Assembly: GCA_030063045.1 (NCBI GenBank)
Contig: JAQSEB010000054.1
Location: forward strand, 496,001-560,000
Source: Pratylenchus scribneri
Taxonomy: Eukaryota > Nematoda > Chromadorea > Rhabditida > Pratylenchidae
Length of the DNA: 64,000 nt
Direction: 5' to 3'
The first letter of the stretch is position 1. Every line of letters starts with the position of its first letter. A program made the position numbers and the translations under genes. Positions 11,601-24,060 of this stretch are shown here, piece by piece. The notes under the pieces are model-generated. The model did not search any database. It was not told the origin of the DNA and saw only the letters and a program-made list of their open reading frames with translations.

Positions 11601-14600
11601 TTCCAAAATTAAATTAAAAATAGCACCGCCCACCTTGTAATTTCTTCCATGAAAATTTTGCATTTTTCCGCAACTACATTTACATCCGGCACCAGGGCCA
11701 AATATAGGAGGTCTTTTGGCTGATCCATGGGCATCAATTCCAGCTGTTCCCAATGTCGAATCATTTGGGGTTGCAGCGAAACGAATTCCCTTTCCACATT
11801 GCTCAGCGCCATCAAACTTGGAATTGGTTCGGGCCGACTGTTCTCTTCGTCCTTGCCATTTCCGCCATTGAGAATATTTTTATTGTTTCGGGCAAATGTG
11901 CGCAACGTGAATTGTTCCAATCGACGTGGATTGGAATAGCCTGGCACCAGTGATGGAGAGTGAGGATCACGTAGGGTTTCTCGAAGTTCTTCAAATATTC
12001 CGAGACATTCAGTGTCGCGTGGTTCACCAACGGAATCGGCCCACTAAAAAATGATCATTAATTTCAAAGTGTCAAAAATCCCTAGAGTATATCCGCAAAA
12101 TTTTCATTTTTTCATGCAAATAAGTATTAAAAAGTGTCACTTTTGATGGTTTTTGAAATTAATTTTCTTTGTTTCTTTTTTGTCATTTTTATTTACTTCT
12201 TTTAAACTGGGTCGTAGTTTTTCTAAATTTTATTTTGTTGAAAATGCAATTTTATATAAAATTCCAAGTAAAATAAAATTTCCTTTATTTTTTTTAAATT
12301 TTTTACTCTAATAATATATAAATCTCATACTTTTTTTTGTAATTTTAAAACTATAAATAATTCAAAAATTTTAATTGCATTAGATCTCGGATTATGGGTC
12401 TAAGGCAAAATTAAGATTTTAACTCGGGGATAGGATGAATTTAGCCTGAAGCGGGATGAGCCCTAAGGCAATTTAAGCCTTAATTCCAAAAAAAATTTAG
12501 ATTCTTCTATGTATGAATTTTAGATTGATTTCTTTTCAATCAAAAAAAAAATTATATTTTTGTACCTGATATCCCCACGGATGCAGCGTAGATGAATCAT
12601 CTGCATTATTGACCGATGTTGAATCGATTTCATGGTTTTTGAATATTTCCTCAATCAATTTGTTCAATTCAATTTTGTCAATCGGCGATTGAACATATTC
12701 AATGCTTTTTTGTGTTCTCCACAATTGATTTAAATTATTGCTCCGGGTTAAAGTGTTGATATCTCGGCTCAACATTAAATGCCTTAGCAAATCCACAATT
12801 CGAATATGAATCAAATTTGTTGGATTGAAATGCAATAATCGGGCAGCGATTTCCTCATTTGATTTGAAAATTGGGGTGCCACATGCCTCTTCAATGTCAT
12901 CCGGGAATAAGCCTGATTCTTGGCCACATAAATATCGATGTCGTACGGCACTGAAATAAGTATATATAATTATTTATTATTTATTTAAGGATTTTATTTA
13001 AAATGGTAATAATTTGGTTATGGTTTGGTCAACAATTAAAGGGTTTTAAATGGTTTTTAAACCACATTTTGGTTTGGTCAACAATTAAAGGGTTTTAAAC
13101 TGTTTAAACCACATTTTGGTTTGGTCAACAATTAAAGGAAGAATTTTAAACGGTTTAAACTACATTTTAGTTTGGTCAACAATTAAAGGGTTTTTAACGG
13201 TTTAAACCACATTTTGGTTTTTGGTTCAAAACTAAGTCAGAATTGGTAAACCTTTAAGCCAAAATATAAACAAATGATGCATTTTGACGTAATTTATCGA
13301 TTGATTCCCAGGTCTAGGGGTCTAGGATAGATAAATCACTAAATTGTTACTACTTTTAATGTTTTGGGCAAATAAATATTTTTTTAAATTTATTATTAAA
13401 AAATTGCCTACCTAAAACCGCACATGCACTTTTGTAGTTCGGCTGTTGGAATTCGAAAACCACTCCATTGTTTGCAAATAAATTGATTCATCATTTGTCG
13501 TTGTTTTTGCTGTAATTGATCGCATCGATTGAGCAGCTTCTTTGGACCAATTATGTAAAAGCCCAACTCATATGAGCGAATATTTGAATTGCAACAACAC
13601 AGTGGGCATGCATCGAACACAATGTCATAGTGCAAATCGGCAATTGTGTCCTAAAATAAAAATATAAATGAATAAAAAATGATTTTATTGAGCCCAACCT
13701 GTATAAGAAATGCAATGATTGAGGATTTGTGGTCAAAATGTGCAATTTGATGCTCGATAAAATTCCTTTGGTCGGCATGCAAAAAGGAGAAATTTGTGCT
13801 GGATGGACGGCCTAAAAATATTCAATTCACATTATATCTTCAATTTAAATGAGAAATATTTAATTAACAGAAACATAAATTTAAGTAATTTTTAGAAATT
13901 TATTCATATCCTGCCGAAAATAAATTTTTTTTGAGGCTATATAATTTGGCCATAACTAGCAAATTGTTGGGCTTATAATTAGGATTAGAATTAAGTTAGG
14001 TTATTAGTTTAAGATTAGAGATTAGCTTTCGGAGTATAGAAACCCAAAGAATCCTCTGATTCGGTTGGCCCCAAAAAGAGTATTTTTTGACAAGAAAAGT
14101 TTTCAAAAAATTTTCAATGTTTTTCCCATTATAATTTAAATAAAAATATTAATCACTGTACCTGTTATTGCCATTGCATTGGCTGTGGTTGGAGTCAAAG
14201 CCAACATTGAATTTGATGCGGGCGAATTCAGCAAGCCAATTCTTGATGCATTCCTTTGCAATGATGCGGATGTTTGTTTTGCCCCAAATAATGTCGGTGT
14301 GTTTGCACCCGAATTGAACTGATTTTGATCCGGTGGAATTGGATTCATAAAATCGCTAGGCCTAGCAATTTGCTGGTGGGCCATTTGATGGAGCATTTGT
14401 TGCTGATTTGTGAGTGGAAATGGCGTAACATTCCCCTGATTTGACAAATAAAATGATGGTGGATATTGTTGTTGTTGTTGGTGGTGTTCTGCCTCCATTC
14501 GTTGTTGGAATCTTTGCATTTCCTGCTGGTGCAGCCGTATTTCCAAATTTGTATCGGCCGCACTGCGCCGTTGTGCCATTGTGTGCAAATGAAGGGCAAT

Positions 14601-17600
14601 GAATGCGGCATTCGGCTGGGCATGGTATTGGTATTTCTTTTGGTGTTTTTGCTCACAGCATGGCCTTTTTGCACGGTGAATATTTGTGGAAGAATGTTCC
14701 TATAATTATTTTTCAGTTTAAATGGGTAAAATTTTTTCCTTTTAATTTTTGGGTTTTGAGTCGGGACCCGGGAGACGGAATAAACTAGAAATTGTTAAAT
14801 TCTATGGTAAAATATCCAAAATATGCCATTTTTGTGTGTGAAAAGCAAAGGTAGTGCCACTCCCTATTGTCTCTTTTGGCCAATTGGTGAAGGGTGGTGA
14901 TTTTGTGATGAAGGTCAAAGGTTCTATTCCCACCATTGCCATGAATTTTTTAATTGGATAAAGAGTGGTAAAATGTTTTTTTTTGGTCGATTAAACGTTA
15001 AATCATATTTTAATGACGCGAAATAATCAAAAAAATGGTTTGCAAACCGGTTTGGCCAAAATTAAAAATGGGTCCAAATGGTTTAAACGGAAAATTGCAA
15101 GATTTTTGGGAAAAAAACAACTTTTTAGAGATATCAGATATGCAATGACTAAAAAATGGTTTGCAAACCAGTTTAGCCAAAAATGGGCCAAAAGAGTTTA
15201 ATCGATAAAATGGCAAGATTTGTGGGATTGGGAAAACTATTCCAGGGATTCAAATGGATACAAAATGGTTTACAAACCGGTTTGGTCAAATATGGGAAAA
15301 ATGGTTTAACCGATAAAAGTGATAATACATGGAATTATTTTTGCTAATGAATAAAATATTAATGTCATTTTTTATATTATTCTACCTGTTCATTCTCGTT
15401 TTTAATACTCAAACAATCACAACAGCATTCATCCTGCGATTGACCGCATTCCATATTATTTGCCTCATTCGAACAAAAATCTTCATTTTCAACAATTTTT
15501 GTTGAATTGCTGAGGAATCGTCGACAAAATTCCCTGGAATGAGCTTTTTGGCATTTCACGGCCCCGTACAACGGCTCTTTCCATGGCGCATTCTTCATTT
15601 GGGCGGAGAAATGTGAAATTATGTTGATTACACCCTCCTCATTGATTGATTGATGATGAAGCATATTTAAGGGTGAAAATTGCAGTGGGGTGGGCGGTGT
15701 TGGATATATTCGGCTCAGGGATTCTTGGAGGGCAGCGGCATGCGCGTTTTGATGCTGAAATTTTATGAAATTTATTTGTGGATTGGCCATTAAAAAATTT
15801 ATAAATATGTTGTGGCTGATAAGGCAACTTCTAATTATGGTTTAATATTGATTTATGGTTAATCGATTCTGTTAGGGTCTATTTTGTTTATAAAATTTCA
15901 ATTTCAAATCAGTTTAATCGGTTTGTACCTAAGTTATGGTCAAGTGAAATCTTTGGTTTATAAACCGGTTTAAAATTTTTGAAACCGGTTTAACTTTTTT
16001 TGAACCTAATTGTGGCCAATTGAAATTTCAGTTTATAAACCGGTTTAACATTTTGATTTTAACCATAACATTTTTGGTTTGAACTTAATTTATGGTCAAC
16101 TGAATTTTCGGTTTTTAAACCGGTTTAACAATTTTTGGTTTGTTTGAACCAAAGTTTGGCCAATTTAAATTGGGTTCTTTAAATCGGTTTAATATTTTCA
16201 AAATCGAACAAATCTAGACAGAATTCGCATTTATCTAACCAAATCGACCATTCCAAATCAAATAGACCATAAATTAATGCTCTAGAAAGCCTGTGAGCTA
16301 ATGAGATATGGCCAAAAATTGATTAAAAATTAAAATATCTGGCACTAAATTATTTTTGGTTGGTGAAAATTAGTATTGATTGAAAAATTCAGCGGCCCAA
16401 CTTTTTGTTAAACGTACCGTTTGTCCAACATGCGCATTCGGATTGGCCGTAATTGTCTGATAAACATTGCCAACTCCCAAAATTGTTGCCGTCGCTGCAT
16501 TCCCCGCCGCCGCATCAATGCACTCATTCGATGCCGGCGGTGACATAAAACATTGTGTTGTGGGTGTGTGCTGTTGTTGTTGATATGGCGTATTCACCGC
16601 GGTAGATGAGGAACTCTGTGATGAAAAAATTTAATTCAATCATAATAAATTTGTAGGACAAGTTATGAGTTTTGAACCAACTTGTCGCCCTTTTAAAATA
16701 GCTCATCAAGGATTGAACCAATTTTGATGATTTTGGTATTAAATTAAAGAGCAAACTTTTGGCTATCCAATGATATTAATTCTATTTAAACTGGTTCAAA
16801 ATTGATGAAGCTATGCCCAAAAAACCATGCGAAATGACCTTAACTGTGGATTGGCAAAATTTTCTCTGGTTTTTTTGGGCAAAATTTCATCAATTCTGAA
16901 TCAATTTAAATAAAATTAATTCCATTTGATAGCCAAAAGTCTGCTCTTTAATTTGATACCAAAAATCATCAAAATTGATTCACTCCTTGATGAGTTATTT
17001 TAAACGGCGTCAAGTTGGTCGGTGCTTGGTGTTGGGCGTTCTCTTGGAGGTTATAATTTATATTTACCTGTAATTCTTCCACCATTTCATTTTCATTTGT
17101 TTCCATTTGTTCATTGCCGTCCAATGCAAATGGAGGAGTTTCTGCAGTTGCATTCTCATCGATTAGCCTTTCGTTTGGATCATCAATTGGCATTGGCACC
17201 GTATTGGGACTCAAAAGCAATTTCATCAATAATGATTCGGGCTTTATTTCCTCATTATTTGAAATGGAAGGCAATGAATTGCATGGATCAATGGCGAATA
17301 TGTCGGAATCCTTAAAAAATTAATGGTTTAATAATTTAAAACTTAAGGTCTAACAATTTTAAAACTTAAGGTCTAACAATTTTAAAACTTAAGGTCTAAC
17401 AATTTTAAAACTTAAGGTCTAACAATTTTAAAACTTAAGGTCTAACAATTTTAAAACTTAAGGTCTAACAATTTTAAAACTTAAGGTCTAACAATTTTAA
17501 AACTTAAGGTCTAACAATTTTAAAACTTAAGGTCTAACAATTTTAAAATTTAAGGTCTAAAAATTTTAAAACTTAAGGTCTAACAATTTTAAAATTTAAG

Positions 17601-20600
17601 GTCTAAAAATTTTAGAACTTGGGTCCAAAAATTTTAAAAATAAAGGTTAAAACTTAAGGTCTAACAATTTTAAAACTTAAGGTCTAACAATTTTAAAACT
17701 TAAGGTCTAACAATTTTAAAACTTAAGGTCTAACAATTTTAAAACTTAAGGTCTAACAATTTTAAAACTTAAGGTCTAACAATTTTAAAACTTAAGGTCT
17801 AACAATTTTAAAACTTAAGGTCTAACAATTTTAAAACTTAAGGTCTAACAATTTTAAAACTTAAGGTCTAACAATTTTAAAACTTAAGGTCTAACAATTT
17901 TAAAACTTAAGGTCTAACAATTTTAAAACTTAAGGTCTAACAATTTTAAAACTTAAGGTCTAACAATTTTAAAACTTAAGGTCTAACAATTTTAAAATTT
18001 AAGGTCTAAAAATTTTAAAACTTAAGGTCTAACAATTTTAAAATTTAAGGTCTAACAATTTTAAAACTTAAGGTCTAACAATTTTAAAACTTAAGGTCTA
18101 ACAATTTTAAAACTTAAGGTCTAACAATTTTAAAACTTAAGGTCAAAAAATTTTAAAACTTAAGGTCTAAAATTTTAAAACTTAAGGTCTAACAATTTTA
18201 AAACTTAAGGTCTAACAATTTTAAAATTTAAGGTCTAAAAATTTTAGAACTTGGGTCCAAAAATTTTAAAAATAAAGGTTAAAACTTAAGGTCAAAAAAA
18301 TTTTAAAATTAAGGTCAAAAAATTTTAAAACTTAAGGTCTAACAATTTTAAAATTTAAGGTCTAACAATTTTAAAACTTAAGGTCTAACAATTTTAAAAC
18401 TTAAGGTCTAACAATTTTAAAACTTAAGGTCTAACAATTTTAAAACTTAAGGTCAAAAAAATTTTAAAATTAAGGTCAAAAAATTTTAAAACTTAAGGTC
18501 TAAAATTTTAAAACTTAAGGTCTAACAATTTTTAAACTTAAGGTCTAACAATTTTAAAACTTAAGGTCTAACAATTTTAAAACTTAAGGTCTAACAATTT
18601 TAAAACTTAAGGTCTAACAATTTTAAAACTTAAGGTCTAACAATTTTAAAACTTAAGGTCTAACAATTTTAAAACTTAAGGTCTAACAATTTTAAAACTT
18701 AAGGTCTAACAATTTTAAAACTTAAGGTCTAACAATTTTAAAACTTAAGGTCTAACAATTTTAAAATTTAAGGTCTAAAAATTTTAAAACTTAAGGTCTA
18801 ACAATTTTAAAATTTAAGGTCTAAAAATTTTAGAACTTGGGTCCAAAAATTTTAAAAATAAAGGTTAAAACTTAAGGTCAAAAAAATTTTAAAATTAAGG
18901 TCAAAAAATTTTAAAACTTAAGGTCTAAAATTTTAAAACTTAAGGTCTAACAATTTTAAAACTTAAGGTCTAACAATTTTAAAACTTAAGGTCTAACAAT
19001 TTTAAAACTTAAGGTCTAACAATTTTAAAACTTAAGGTCTAACAATTTTAAAACTTAAGGTCTAACAATTTTAAAATTAAGGTCTAACAATTTTAAAACT
19101 TAAGGTCTAACAATTTTAAAACTTAAGGTCTAACAATTTTAAAACTTAAGGTCTAACAATTTTAAAACTTAAGGTCTAACAATTTTAAAACTTAAGGTCT
19201 AACAATTTTAAAACTTAAGGTCTAACAATTTTAAAATTAAGGTCTAACAATTTTAAAACTTAAGGTCTAAGAATTTTAAAATTAAGGTCAAAAAATTTTA
19301 AAACTTAAGGTCTAAAATTTTAAAACTTAAGGTCTAAAATTTTAAAACTTAAGGTCTAAAATTTTATTTACAGTTAAGAAAATTAACCTCTTCCTCAAAG
19401 GCAATATTTAAGAAATCAAATTCCGCAACACTTGGCCACTTTAATCGCTTTGCCGTTTTTGTACTGCCAATTTGATTGTATTTCCTCTTCCTTTTCGGTT
19501 TTGCTGGTACTGGTATCAATTTTTCTATCATTATCTCACAATCAGGCTCAGAATCAGGTAATAAAGGTCTCAGTTCCGATTTTTCTGGCTCACCAGGTGA
19601 TTGCCAATTTGGATTTTCATATTCATTTGTATCATCTTCACCTAATAAATCTGCCAACACAGATTTTCCTGCAGTTTGATTATTCTCTTCTTTAACACTC
19701 GTTCTGTTGCTAAAACTTAAAATATTACTAATAATTCGTCAATTTAAATTGAACCGTGCATCCGAAAGATTGGCCATTTCATGTATTCGCATCAATTCCT
19801 GTTGTTGTGCAATCCTTGTTCGATATTTTGCATAAAATTGATTCTTTTGATCATATTGTTCTCTTTTTGTTGGCAATTTTTGTGCATTTTCATTTGGCAA
19901 CAATGCGAGTCCGGCGATCCATTTTGGTGGTGCACATTTTCTTCGTTCCTTCTTTGGTTCAGTGTATTTTTTGCTATTTATTGATTGGCAATTTTGTTGT
20001 TGTTTTTGGTTTATTCTTTCCATGTTTCGATGAAATGGTAGTCGATTAAAATTGTTGCCGTGAATATCGTGATTTTGGGAATTCAGCGGTTGTTCCGGGT
20101 TTTGTTCTGCAAAAAATATTTAATTTTAATTAAGGTTTTTGGGTAATAAAAACTTAAGGTTTTTTGGATAATAAAAACTTAACTTAAGGTTTTTTGGATA
20201 ATTAAAACTTAAGGTTTTTTGGATAATAAAAACTTAAGGTTTTTTGGATAATTAAAACTTAAGGTTTTTGGATAATAAAAACTTATGGTTTTTGGATAAT
20301 ACAAACTTAAGGTTTTTTGGCTAACAAAAACTTAAGGTTTTTTGGATAATAAAAACTTAAGGTTTTTGGATAATAAAAACTTAAGGTTTTTGGATAATAA
20401 AAACTTAAGGTTTTTGGATAATAAAAACTTAAGGTTTTTGGATAATAAAAACTAAGGTTTTTGGATAATAAAAACTTAAGGTTTTTTGGATAATTAAAAC
20501 TTAAGGTTTTTGGATAATAAAAACTTAAGGTTTTTTGGATAATTAAAACTTAAGGTTTTTGGATAATAAAAACTTAAGGTTTTTACTTTTATTAATAAAA

Positions 20601-23058
20601 AGTAATACGTTTATTTTCCAGCTGCTGTTGCGGTGGAATTGAATTTGGTTGTTGACCCAGTTTTGGACAAATTCGGCAATAGCAAAATTCCCTTCGCATA
20701 TAATCATAGTTGAATTCGGACATACAACCAATGGCGCCAATTCCAACATTTTTGGGAGCTGCCGTTCCAGGGAATCGAAGGCAACTATCGCCAAAACTTG
20801 TCCTGGCAATGGCCAAATTTGCAGATATCCTTTTTCGTTCCCCTGGAAAATATTTGTCATTTTGGATTATTTTGATTAAAAAACTTTTTATTCGGCCATC
20901 AGATGCCATTTCATCAGAATCATCCATTGAAGTGGTTGCGACAGCACAATCATCCAAAATTGGATCATTTGAATATAAATTTTCATCCATTTTGATGACC
21001 GGCGCCAATTGTTCATCGGCCAAAATGCCAATGAATGCGCTGGGATAGAGCAGGGATTTGCCATTCACTTGGACCAACAACATCTTTGGCAATCCTTTTG
21101 GCATTTGTTGCGACACTTTTGGATTATCCAATGCCGGATATATTCGTTTCCATCCAATCCATTGTTTCTCAATCAGCTGTTTCAGTTTATCCTTGTTTTC
21201 TATTTGATTTGTGAATCATTTTTATTATCAAAAATGCCAAAAATTTACCTCTATGCGGTGACTCGTCAACATTATTGCCATTTTCATTGTCGAATAAAAA
21301 TGCTTGTCCAGGCGCCAATTGGGCACGAATTGACCAAGGTCCTGTATTTAAGGAAGAATTAAATTACAATGGAAAAGGCTAGACCAGCGCGTTTAGCCTA
21401 GTGGGTTGATTGCTTAATTTTTTAGTTTTTCTAGAGCTAGATTTAGTTTGGTTAAGGTTTATAAATAAGATTTCATAACAAAAACTTTGAAAATTTTCGC
21501 ATCAAAGGGAGGATCTCTTCCATTCGTTTATGCAAAATTTGGAGGTCCCGGGTTCGAACCCGCCCAGAGGACCATAATTTTTTCTGACTTGATTGTCATT
21601 TTTATGAATTTTTATACAATATATAGATTCTTTTTACCAAAAAAAAAATGAAAAATTTTTGACCCAAATGGTGGCGGTACCTCTCGAATTTTCAAAATTT
21701 AGGTCTCCTGGTTAGAGCCCTCTCAAAGGAAATTATTTTTCAGGGCTAATTTTTTATATAATTTAATTCGAAAATCAACTGAAAACTAAACCATAAAATT
21801 GCTAATATTCCCAAGGAAAAACAATAAAACATACCCAATATTACTGGCTGAACACGGCTCTCCTTTAGATGTAATTGAGATAAACGCAGAATTGTTGGCT
21901 GTCGTTGGATGGCAATAGTCGCACAAACCAATGAATCTCGATGCAAAAAATAATTGAAACGAATCGCATTGATGAATCTAAATTAGAATATTTACATTAT
22001 TAAACAATGATTTTTACTTTGGAATTGCACATTTGTTGAACGAATTCATTTTTACGGGTTTGCAAAGCCATCGACCGAATCGTACATATCCCTAAAATTA
22101 GTATAATTATTAAAATATTTAAGTCTTTTACAGTTCCTACTTCCTATGTCCAATCAACAATTATGAGTCCGATATTAATTATTATAAGTCCAATCAATAC
22201 TTATGCGTACAATAATATTTTTATGGGTCCCATTAAAAAGTACAAATTAATTTTGCCTTAAACCTTACTTTACCCTAAAGCCTAAACTCATCCGGAACTA
22301 CCTAAACCTTATAGGGAGGGGGATAATTTCGGTTTCTGGAAGCCTCAAAATTGATGGGACGCATATAAAAATATTATTGGACGCAGGAACTGTGTAAAAG
22401 GACAAAAAAATTTTATGTCATCGAACCTCTAATAAAAGCCGTCTTTCAATGGCCCCATTTAAAGCCTTGAAGAAAAGTGTTCTCGTCTCATATTCAAACT
22501 CTATCCGGGGTGTGTCCGTGTCCATGGATTCACTGTGTGTTAGCTCTGAAACAAAATATTTTTTTGGCCATATAATTGCCAAAACTAACCAATCATTCCC
22601 CTCGATTTGAATTCATTGATGAGTTCGGGTTCCTCGGCCGCATACCAAAAAAGCCAAATCTCTTTCGGGTCATCTTGATTCGGTGTTGGGTTTAAATATG
22701 CAGCATTCACTCCGGCACTGGGCGGTCTTAATCAAATTGATAAATTAACCCGCAGAATTGTAAAAATAACCTCCTTCGCCATGTACACAATATGTCCGCC
22801 TCCAAACATTCGGTATATGCCCGCATGATAGGGCATTCTTCTTCATCCGGATTGGATGAATCCAGCTCTTGTTGGAGACTTTTATTGCCGGAAGTAAGTG
22901 CGCACCATTTTAGGCCATTTAATTCGGCCTAGAAAATTAAATCATTTCCGCCATATTTAGAAATTTAATAAATTTACAATTTGAAAAACATTGGTAGGAC
23001 AATCTTCAAATGATGAGGGTCCGCCAAGCCCCGCAGTCGTTGTTGACCCGTTGCTCAT
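5614..23058 (-). CDS. let-19: Mediator subunit 13 (MED13 / LET-19), about 31 exons
   Basis: MED13 links the CDK8 kinase module to core Mediator in the nucleus. Reading from the ATG at 23058, exons are 22978-23058, 22771-22928, 22590-22726, 22427-22545, 22018-22091, 21835-21977, then about 21249-21340, 20609-21203, 19751-20107, 19390-19713, 17070-17311, 16419-16616, 15388-15758, 14162-14670, 13701-13811, 13412-13651, 12566-12951, 11633-12045, 10851-11060, 10552-10807, 10419-10511, 9745-10039, 9524-9700, 9386-9443, 9268-9340, 8839-9210, 7809-8315, perhaps 7573-7613, 7183-7345, 6421-6763 and 5614-5755. Family hallmarks in order: SSFEDCPTNVFQ, KEIWLFWYAAEEPE, TRTLFFKALN, GYVRFGRW, IYPTPPTPLQFSP, CPLCCCNSNIRSYELGFYI, STLHPWG, IVVYIINPFG, RMGKLGHGEFKIW, APAILSACLISTEP and the final LSWL...CLPIHMQAVLRL. 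The total is roughly 2,400 codons, within the family range, with Gln-rich and Gly/Asn-rich linkers. It looks intact and is divergent from ISCA2. Confidence 0.95.
5815..5980. repeat. Imperfect direct duplication upstream of last MED13 exon
   Basis: Two diverged copies, at about 5813-5890 and 5898-5980, share TTCATCCTACTGTACCCAC, an ACTTTTTGC block and TATCAATCAAATATTG. They lie in the last MED13 intron and have no coding meaning that I can see. Confidence 0.6.
8395..8795 (+). mobile_element. 46-bp-repeat element, copy 1 (4 internal repeats)
   Basis: Four perfect or near-perfect 46-bp units (AACCAAAATGTGGTTTAAAC, then CGTTTAAAACCC and TTTAATTGTTGACC) occupy about 8496-8690. They are flanked by conserved non-repeat ends: on the right AACCATAACCAAATTATATA and TTTGGTTTGTGAATGTGTGG. 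The ends, including a GTCAAGACGCAT-like motif, recur in inverted sense at the other side. The same element is found at 11120, 12990, 51780, 55415 and 60900. Here it sits in a MED13 intron. Confidence 0.8.
10040..10350. repeat. 21-bp minisatellite in MED13 intron
   Basis: About 14 copies of a unit like AAAATGTGTTTTCGATTAATT, with variants TTGGTAAATT and TCGATAAAT, fill the intron between the exons ending at about 10039 and beginning at 10419. Confidence 0.9.
11120..11570 (+). mobile_element. 46-bp-repeat element, copy 2, interrupted
   Basis: Same ends as copy 1 but with a single 46-bp unit at about 11226-11271. The right arm is split at 11303-11490 by a 172-bp insertion with an 8-bp target duplication. 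Removing the insertion restores the right-arm sequence seen in copies 1 and 4. Confidence 0.85.
11311..11482. mobile_element. hAT-like MITE, 172 bp, with 8-bp target duplication
   Basis: Terminal inverted repeats are CAGGGCCGTAGCCAG at the left and the complement of CAGGCCCGTAGCCAG at the right (14 of 15 match). The element is bracketed by direct TTTTGACC octamers at 11303-11310 and 11483-11490, and only one octamer exists in uninterrupted copies of the host element. An 8-bp duplication with CAGGG termini is the signature of the hAT superfamily. It has no coding capacity, so it is a non-autonomous copy. The minus-strand frames over it are artefacts. Confidence 0.88.
12990..13320 (-). mobile_element. 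46-bp-repeat element, copy 3 (4 internal repeats)
   Basis: Reverse orientation relative to copies 1 and 2: TGGTTATGGTTTGGTCAACA leads into about four 46-bp units, some shortened or expanded by a few bases. These are followed by CAAAACTAAGTCAGAATTGG and the TGATGCATTTTGACGTAATT end. It lies in the MED13 intron between the exons at 12566 and 13412. Confidence 0.8.
15020..15330. repeat. Diverged repeat with GGTTTGCAAACCGGTTT units
   Basis: Three diverged units at about 15035, 15155 and 15265 contain AAAATGGTTTGCAAACC or AAAATGGTTTACAAACCGG and then TTTAAACGG or TTAACCGAT. It is intronic in MED13. The short open frames on both strands here follow the repeat. Confidence 0.6.
15860..16300. repeat. 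AAACCGGTTT-cored repeat element, expanded copy
   Basis: Several irregular units of about 60-70 bp, each containing TAAACCGGTTTAA and a GTTATGGTCAA-type segment. They are framed by TAGGGTCTATTTTGTTTATA on the left and ACCAAATCGACCATTCCAAA on the right. A compact copy with the same ends occurs at about 63290-63530. The related AAACCGGTTT-containing stretch at 15030-15330 lies in the adjoining intron. Confidence 0.7.
16677..17018. mobile_element. Foldback element family A, copy 1
   Basis: The left arm starts CCAACTTGTCGCCC and runs through AGCTCATCAAGGATTGAACC. The right arm is its inverted partner ending TTAAACGGCGTCAAGTTGG. The arms are about 130 bp each and include AAAGAGCAGACTTTTGGCTA-type sequence. 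The same family is at 38260-38599 and 39525-39943. It is a non-coding MITE-like palindrome lying in a MED13 intron. Confidence 0.8.
17330..19369. repeat. 23-bp satellite, 2.0 kb, in MED13 intron
   Basis: About 85-90 head-to-tail copies of a 23-bp unit (TAACAATTTTAAAACTTAAG then GTC) fill almost the whole intron between MED13 exons at 17311 and 19390. A variant block containing TTTTAGAACTTGGGTCC and AATAAAGGTTAAAACTTAAG recurs near 17612, 18243 and 18830, showing that segments of about 0.6 kb were duplicated. Confidence 0.97.
20115..20585. repeat. 25-bp satellite in MED13 intron
   Basis: About 18 copies of a 24-26 bp unit, TTTTTTGGATAATAAAAACT followed by TAAGG. It shares the core AAAACTTAAGGT with the 23-bp satellite one intron away. 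Confidence 0.95.
21377..21770 (+). mobile_element. Two tRNA-like SINE units (MED13 intron)
   Basis: The first unit has TTTAGCCTAGTGGGTTGATT (A-box-like) and GGTTCGAACCC at 21551-21561 within GGTCCCGGGTTCGAACCCGC, a perfect pol III B box with its stem. The second, about 21640-21770, has a decayed B box, TGGTTAGAGCCC. Bodies read TTTTTATGAATTTTTATACA, matching copies in the BAZ1A introns. Confidence 0.65.
22123..22403. mobile_element. MITE-like element with about 28-bp terminal inverted repeats
   Basis: The left end GTCTTTTACAGTTCCTACTT CCTATGTCCAAT and the right end ATTGGACGCAGGAACTGTGT AAAAGGAC are inverted partners with a few differences. The interior is non-coding. It lies in the MED13 intron between the exons at 22091 and 22427. 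The superfamily is not clear. Confidence 0.65.
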
Positions 23059-24060
23059 TGAATTGAAATGTTGATAGGATAATAAACTCTTTATTTAACA
23101 ATACATTTGGTTTATAAGTTGGTTAAATAGTTTTAGTGGAAGGCAGTCAATTCGTTGAATTTCAGCCTAAATTATTGCAAATTTTAAAGACAATGCTGTT
23201 CGTTTAAGGTTTTAAACCATCTTTTCATTTATCAATCAAGTTTAAATTTAAAAACGATTAATTAAAAGCTTAAGCTTCTTTGTTTATTATACGCAACACC
23301 GTGTTTTATCAAAAACAAAAGTATAATAAATGATTGACAAAGTGAGAAGAGGCGCACTTGCTAGGTTTATATTCGATTGTTGTCTAGTCTCATCAGCAAA
23401 TAAAACTAATTAATAAAAGTTAAAGGCGCATTAACCATACGGTTTTGTTCGATGCTAATAGGCTAAATTGTGGTGTTATGCGCTATCTATGCCACTTGCT
23501 CATTGTAGTATTTTGATGTGTGTGAGTGAGTATAAAATTGATGGAAAAAAACGCTCGACGCTTGGTGTGATGGTGGTAGACTCTAGCTGAGTGGGTCGCT
23601 GGAAGGAACACGGCGGAAGGATGGGGAAATTGGGAATGATGAAAATGCTTAATTTTCACATATCCACACACACACATACCTACATATCTTTTTTTCATTT
23701 CTTCAACCACCATGGTTTGGTTAATTGTCATTGCTCATTGTGTGCTTTGCTTATTGCTTGATGCGATGCTCGTGCTCTGGTTCTATTTCTCTAGGTCTCG
23801 CCTCCCTCTAGGGGAAACGGAAGAAAAGAAAAGAAGGAAGAGGAAGCTTATGTTGTATAATGTGTCACTTTTTCCATCAATTTAATTTATTAAAATTTGA
23901 ATAATTTGGCCTAAAATTTTGCTTCACATTTGGTAAAGAAAGAGAAAGCATAAAATTCCAGAAATTTGCCAAAAATTTAGCCTATTTTTTACTAAAATTA
24001 AGTTTTCTACTCATTAACCTAATCAATTATGATTTAGAGTATAAAAAACTACGAAAATTT
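23059..24060. promoter_or_regulatory. Divergent intergenic region, MED13 and ISCA2
   Basis: One kilobase separates the MED13 ATG (minus) from the ISCA2 ATG (plus) and must hold both promoters. I see a short CA run near 23667 and a purine-rich stretch (GAAGAAAAGAAAAGAAGGAA) near 23820. No TATA box or trans-splice site can be fixed by eye. Confidence 0.5.

Noticed and set aside
17330..19369. CRISPR-like regularly repeated array
   Set aside because: Direct 23-bp units are contiguous with no unique spacers, the genome is eukaryotic and no cas gene is present; it is an intronic satellite.
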